Source of the DNA: Bacteroidaceae bacterium
GTDB taxonomy: Bacteria > Bacteroidota > Bacteroidia > Bacteroidales > Barnesiellaceae_A
Direction of reading: 5' to 3'
NCBI GenBank assembly: GCA_017561285.1
Contig: JAFZDG010000349.1
Location: 1-8,776 of the forward strand
Length of the DNA: 8,776 nucleotides
The position numbers were made by a program, and so were the translations under genes. Below are positions 5,600-8,776 of the stretch, one piece after another. Every line of letters starts with the position of its first letter. The first letter of the stretch is position 1. Under the pieces are notes generated by a model. The model worked only from the letters and a program-made list of their open reading frames with translations, was not told the DNA's origin and did not search any database.

Positions 5600-7171
5600 T
5601 TATTTGAATGTGTCGGGCAGGTCGTTTTCATACAATACCACATCGCCGGCACGAGCTATCTGCACCAATCGTGCTTGAGCTATGGCAAAGCTATCGGCCA
5701 CAAAAATCTTCTCTTCGGGCATACCACCCTCGGCAAGTCCGGCCAAGATAGCATCGCGATTGTACACACCCACTACCATCACATAGTCGGCCGCTGTAGC
5801 CATCTGCAGGCCCAAACGTTTGTTATACTCCACTTGTTTATCACCCAACTCTATCATACCCGGTGTAATAACGATGCGTTTACCGGTTGTGATGCGCTGA
5901 AGCACATCGAGTGCCATACGAGCACCATCGGGGTTAGAGTTGAAAGCATCGTCTATAATAGACAATCCTCCGGGGGTACGCTTCATATTCAATCGGTGCT
6001 CTACTTGCTCTATTTGACTCACACCATAGCGTATCGACTTCTCGGGTACATCGAGATACAACGCTACTATAACCGATGCCATAAGGTTCGACAGGTTGCA
6101 ATCGCCCACCAATTTGGTAGCCAGCTCAATGCGACGGCCCTCGCCTACTACAGCAAAGCGGGTTTCTACCTCGCCATACTCCACGTCTTCTATATGATAA
6201 TTGGCTCCGGGAGCAAGAGCATAACGTTTTACGGGCACGTTGCTCACCACTCGGTTGGCTATATACTCAAAGTCGTTATTTACCACAGCCAGACCATCGG
6301 CAGGCAAGGCATCTACCAACTCAAACTTGGTACGTTGCACATTCTCGATAGACTTGAACGACTCTAAGTGCTGCTCACCCACAGCGGTAACAATACCGAT
6401 TGTGGGGCATACAAGATCGCATATCTCCTTTATGTCACCCAACTGCTTGGCACCCATCTCTACAATAAAAACATCGTAATAGGGCTTCATCATCTCGCGT
6501 ACGGTGCGAATAACTCCCATAGGCGTATTATAACTGCCGGGAGTCATCAATACATTGTACTTTTCGCTAAGGATGCGATAGAGATAATGTTTGGTACTCG
6601 TCTTACCATAACTGCCTGTTACACCTATGATGCGCAGGTTGGGCATTGCCTCGAGAATCTTTTTGGCCTCGTTATAGAAACCACGATTGATTTGCATTTC
6701 TATAGGGTGCATAAGCACATTGGCCAACAGTATCACTACCCACGAGAAGGCTGCTGCGCATAGCATGAGCAAAGGTATGACACTTAAGTCGAATTGTGTC
6801 AAGGCAGCCCACAAGGTCGTGTGCAATACTACAACCACCCACGAGGCAATATACAAGCGAGTGGCACGTTGGGTAAATACCACCGGCTTCTTGTATTTCA
6901 TGCGCAACTCACGCACTGCAAATATGACCAATATTACAGCGATAAAAGGATGTATAATCTCGGGTGTAAATCGAGTACAAGATACCAGCAAAAAGAAATA
7001 GAGTGTGAGACGGCGAGGCGATGAAGAGTCGCCGTTTTTCATCATCCAGTTCCAGTAACGTTTGTTGCGATAGCTGTTTTGTTGCATCATTTGCAACTCA
7101 TACTTCAACGCCACACCTACATACAGAATAAGAGCGATGATTAATACTATTTGCGTGATGAGTGTTATCAT
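5600..7171 (-). CDS. Membrane-anchored MurF-like Mur ligase
   Basis: The 523-residue product combines a hydrophobic N-terminal part with a Mur-ligase core. Membrane segments lie near 2-22, 55-88 (one or two passes), 106-126 and 131-153. The core starts with GVTGSYGKTSTK (183-194, ATP P-loop) and continues with VEMGA (237-241), GEQHLESFKSIENVQRTKFE (265-284), DDAFNSNPDGARMAL (407-421) and PGMIELG (437-443). The last two are characteristic of MurF, which ligates D-Ala-D-Ala to UDP-MurNAc-tripeptide. Two differences stand out. The MurF N-terminal UDP-binding domain is absent, its place taken by the membrane region. The KGSR motif of the C-terminal domain is replaced by YENDLPDTF (514-522). By analogy with MurT, which lacks a normal nucleotide-sugar domain and works on lipid II, the acceptor may be lipid-linked; this is inference. 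It lies 10 nt after the hydrolase gene and 32 nt before the ddl homologue, so they are probably co-transcribed. Confidence 0.88.
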   Translation of the reverse strand: MITLITQIVLIIALILYVGVALKYELQMMQQNSYRNKRYWNWMMKNGDSSSPRRLTLYFFLLVSCTRFTPEIIHPFIAVILVIFAVRELRMKYKKPVVFTQRATRLYIASWVVVVLHTTLWAALTQFDLSVIPLLMLCAAAFSWVVILLANVLMHPIEMQINRGFYNEAKKILEAMPNLRIIGVTGSYGKTSTKHYLYRILSEKYNVLMTPGSYNTPMGVIRTVREMMKPYYDVFIVEMGAKQLGDIKEICDLVCPTIGIVTAVGEQHLESFKSIENVQRTKFELVDALPADGLAVVNNDFEYIANRVVSNVPVKRYALAPGANYHIEDVEYGEVETRFAVVGEGRRIELATKLVGDCNLSNLMASVIVALYLDVPEKSIRYGVSQIEQVEHRLNMKRTPGGLSIIDDAFNSNPDGARMALDVLQRITTGKRIVITPGMIELGDKQVEYNKRLGLQMATAADYVMVVGVYNRDAILAGLAEGGMPEEKIFVADSFAIAQARLVQIARAGDVVLYENDLPDTFK

Positions 7172-7181
7172 TTTTTTATAG

Positions 7182-7958
7182 TTATTTACCGTAAATATCT
7201 TCTTTCAAAAAAGCAGAGAGCAAAGCTCTGAAGCGGAACGGATTGTCTAAGAACGAATAGTGACCGGCATCCTCTATCACATCGAGGCGGGCATTGGGAA
7301 TGCGCTTGAGCATAACCTTGGCCTCTCGCAACTTGGTATCCTTGTCCTTAGCACCCCATATAAGCTGTACGGGACATTTTATTCGGGGCATTACCTCTTC
7401 GAGATACTCATTTACCACCTTCACAAATATGCGGCGCATCATACCCGACAGCGCATTATAGTCGGCCGAGCCGGCTGTACGACGACGAGCCTCCAATTTC
7501 TCCTCGGCGCGCTCTTTGCCTATTGTGAGGTATAAGAATTTCTTATACAACTTATATGAGTAAACTTTGCAGTAATACTTCAACGGACGGCGAGGCTTGG
7601 CACCTGCAGCATCGACCAATACAATCTTGCGCACCTCATTGCGCGAGCCATACAAGATAGATACCCGACCACCAAAGGAGTGACCAATGAGTATAGGACG
7701 CTCTATATGCAACTCCGAAACAAACTCTTCGAGCATACGGGTATAGTCATCTACACCCCACACTTCGGCCGGTATCTCGCTGCCTCCAAAGCCCGGAAAA
7801 TCGATCGTATATACTTTGAAATGCGGTGTAAGGATAGCCTCTATCGAAGCCATCGTAGCAAGGTTGCAACCCCAGCCATGCAACAATATAACCGGCGCGC
7901 CTTCGCCCGTTACCTTATATTGTACGCGAGTACCTCTGAGTAATATCTGAGTAAGCAT
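7182..7958 (-). CDS. Alpha/beta-fold hydrolase
   Basis: The 258-residue product is a complete alpha/beta hydrolase. It has the oxyanion-hole motif HGWG (27-30), the nucleophile elbow GHSFGG with Ser94 (92-97), an acid in WGAKDKD (Asp205 or Asp207) and the catalytic His233 in DAGHYSF. A basic helical cap lies between about 119 and 185. No signal peptide or membrane segment is seen, so it is probably cytoplasmic. The substrate (ester, thioester, amide or lactone) cannot be told from sequence. It is first in a unit with the MurF-like and Ddl-like genes, only 10 nt upstream of the former, which suggests it acts on the product, precursor or acceptor of that pair. The ATG at 7958 gives a normal start for the fold. 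Confidence 0.88.
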   Translation of the reverse strand: MLTQILLRGTRVQYKVTGEGAPVILLHGWGCNLATMASIEAILTPHFKVYTIDFPGFGGSEIPAEVWGVDDYTRMLEEFVSELHIERPILIGHSFGGRVSILYGSRNEVRKIVLVDAAGAKPRRPLKYYCKVYSYKLYKKFLYLTIGKERAEEKLEARRRTAGSADYNALSGMMRRIFVKVVNEYLEEVMPRIKCPVQLIWGAKDKDTKLREAKVMLKRIPNARLDVIEDAGHYSFLDNPFRFRALLSAFLKEDIYGK

Positions 7959-7982
7959 ATTTAGTCGTTCAAAATCAATCTA

Positions 7983-7990
7983 CAAAGATA
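7983..7990 (-). promoter_or_regulatory. Predicted -7 element of the hydrolase-murF-like-ddl operon
   Basis: TATCTTTG on the minus strand (7990-7983) matches TAnnTTTG. A -33 TTTG at the usual 19-21 nt spacing is not present, so promoter strength is uncertain. Transcription would begin near 7979, leaving a leader of about 20 nt before the ATG at 7958. Confidence 0.45.
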
Positions 7991-8100
7991 GATTTTTCTG
8001 CCGATAATATAGATACCATAGCGCGATATTTTTACATCTGCATCATAGTAATATAAATAGCAATACAAAACCTATCCCGACAAAATGTATTGTACGCCAT

Positions 8101-8139
8101 CTATACAAAACAGAAGAGGCCGAGCCAATGCTCAGCCTC
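8101..8139 (-). terminator. Terminator of the beta-helix gene
   Basis: Read on the minus strand, 8139-8130 pairs with 8125-8116 over 10 bp around the loop ATTG, followed by TTCTGTTTTG. One pair is U-G in the minus-strand RNA but would be a C-A mismatch in the plus-strand RNA, so the hairpin favours the minus-strand gene ending at 8165. Confidence 0.85.
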
Positions 8140-8164
8140 CTATTATAGTTGGTTTATAAGCAGC

Positions 8165-8776
8165 TTATTGCTCACTCTCGAATGCAAAGTTTACAATGTC
8201 TGTGTCATATTTACAGTTTGCATCCATAGTTACATTCTTGTGGTGACGATACTTCAAGCCATCTGTGTTGCCTTTGATAGTAAAGTTACCAAGAACAACT
8301 GCGTTGCCACCCTTCTTGCTGATGTTGATACCTTCAAACTCACCCTTGCTGTTGCTACCGGTGATAGTATTGTTGGTATAAACAACTGTTTGCAACTCTT
8401 GGTTATTCTCAAACAAACGCAATGAGTAGTGGTATTGGTTGTCGAATGAACAACCGTTTACAACTGTGTTTGCACCATTTGTAGCGATAGGACGTTTCTC
8501 GAAGCAGTTGAAATAGCAGTTCTCAAATGTAGCATTGGTTGAAGCGTATGAAGAGAAACCATAAACAACATCACCTGACAAATCGAATACACAATTTTCA
8601 AATGCAACTGTTGTAGCTGTATATACACCTACTACGGGCTTCATACCATTTACCTTTTGATCAACCAAGTCACCGGCTTTAGAAGGAGTAGTCAATTTAG
8701 CCTCGGGGTTGGTAAATGTAAAGCCTTTGAATTTCACATTTGAGTTGTTCAAATATACCATACCCTTGATAGTAGC
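8165..8776 (-). CDS. Right-handed beta-helix repeat protein, N-terminus beyond the window
   Basis: The frame is open to the right edge, giving the last 203 residues; the Met at 8761 is internal (ATIKG precedes it). The sequence is built from short beta-helix coils with recurring patterns such as VKFKGFTFTN, VAFENCVFD, ATFENCYFN, TVVNGCSFD, VVYTNNTITG and VVLGNFTIKG. Asn and aromatic residues recur at spacings of about 20-25 residues, as in pectate-lyase-like parallel beta-helices. Such proteins are usually exported and often bind or cleave polysaccharides in Bacteroidota, but no catalytic motif can be identified here and the signal-peptide region is missing. The C-terminus ends in FAFESEQ without a recognisable type IX secretion sorting domain. 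It is followed by its own terminator and is not linked to the downstream operon. The fold is fairly sure; the function is unknown. Confidence 0.75.
   Translation of the reverse strand, partial: ATIKGMVYLNNSNVKFKGFTFTNPEAKLTTPSKAGDLVDQKVNGMKPVVGVYTATTVAFENCVFDLSGDVVYGFSSYASTNATFENCYFNCFEKRPIATNGANTVVNGCSFDNQYHYSLRLFENNQELQTVVYTNNTITGSNSKGEFEGINISKKGGNAVVLGNFTIKGNTDGLKYRHHKNVTMDANCKYDTDIVNFAFESEQ

Noticed and set aside
5558..6367. A 269-codon plus-strand open frame opposite the MurF-like gene.
   Set aside because: It is antisense to a well-supported Mur ligase, has no recognisable motifs and starts inside the intergenic gap; it results from codon bias on the other strand.

Overview
The window looks like the chromosome of a Bacteroidales (Bacteroidota) bacterium. 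Start codons lack Shine-Dalgarno sequences. Promoters follow the Bacteroidota pattern TTTG-N19-TAnnTTTG. The PEP carboxykinase, S-adenosylmethionine synthetase and EFR1-type ferredoxin proteins have the character expected for that group. No mobile element, CRISPR array, tRNA or rRNA was seen.

Layout. (1) 1-756, minus: an EFR1-family flavodoxin/ferredoxin fusion whose last residues lie beyond the left edge. (2) 757-1021: a divergent control region with a near-perfect promoter for the EFR1 gene, a promoter for pckA and two inverted repeats that could be operators. (3) 1022-2629, plus: complete pckA, then a strong terminator. (4) 2696-2962: the metK promoter and a long leader. (5) 2963-4282, plus: metK, interrupted at codon 219 by one in-frame TAA and so split into two open halves. 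(6) 4306-4343: a 15-bp hairpin, probably a bidirectional terminator between convergent units. (7) 4371-7958, minus: a tight three-gene unit in the order alpha/beta hydrolase, membrane-anchored MurF-like ligase, D-Ala-D-Ala ligase homologue. (8) 8116-8139 terminator and 8165-8776, minus: the C-terminal part of a right-handed beta-helix protein cut by the right edge.

The least ordinary part is the three-gene unit. The ATP-grasp ligase keeps the Ddl catalytic framework but has Tyr where E. coli DdlB and VanA have the Ser that holds the carboxylate of the second substrate. Its Mur-ligase partner has no UDP-binding N-terminal domain and carries about four membrane segments instead; it also lacks the usual MurF C-terminal KGSR motif. 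My inference is that the pair makes a D-Ala-D-X type dipeptide and ligates it to an acceptor at the inner membrane, with the hydrolase acting on a related ester or amide. This would be a parallel to, not a copy of, the cytoplasmic MurF/Ddl step. The second notable item is metK, an essential gene in most bacteria, with a lone nonsense codon in an otherwise fully conserved frame.
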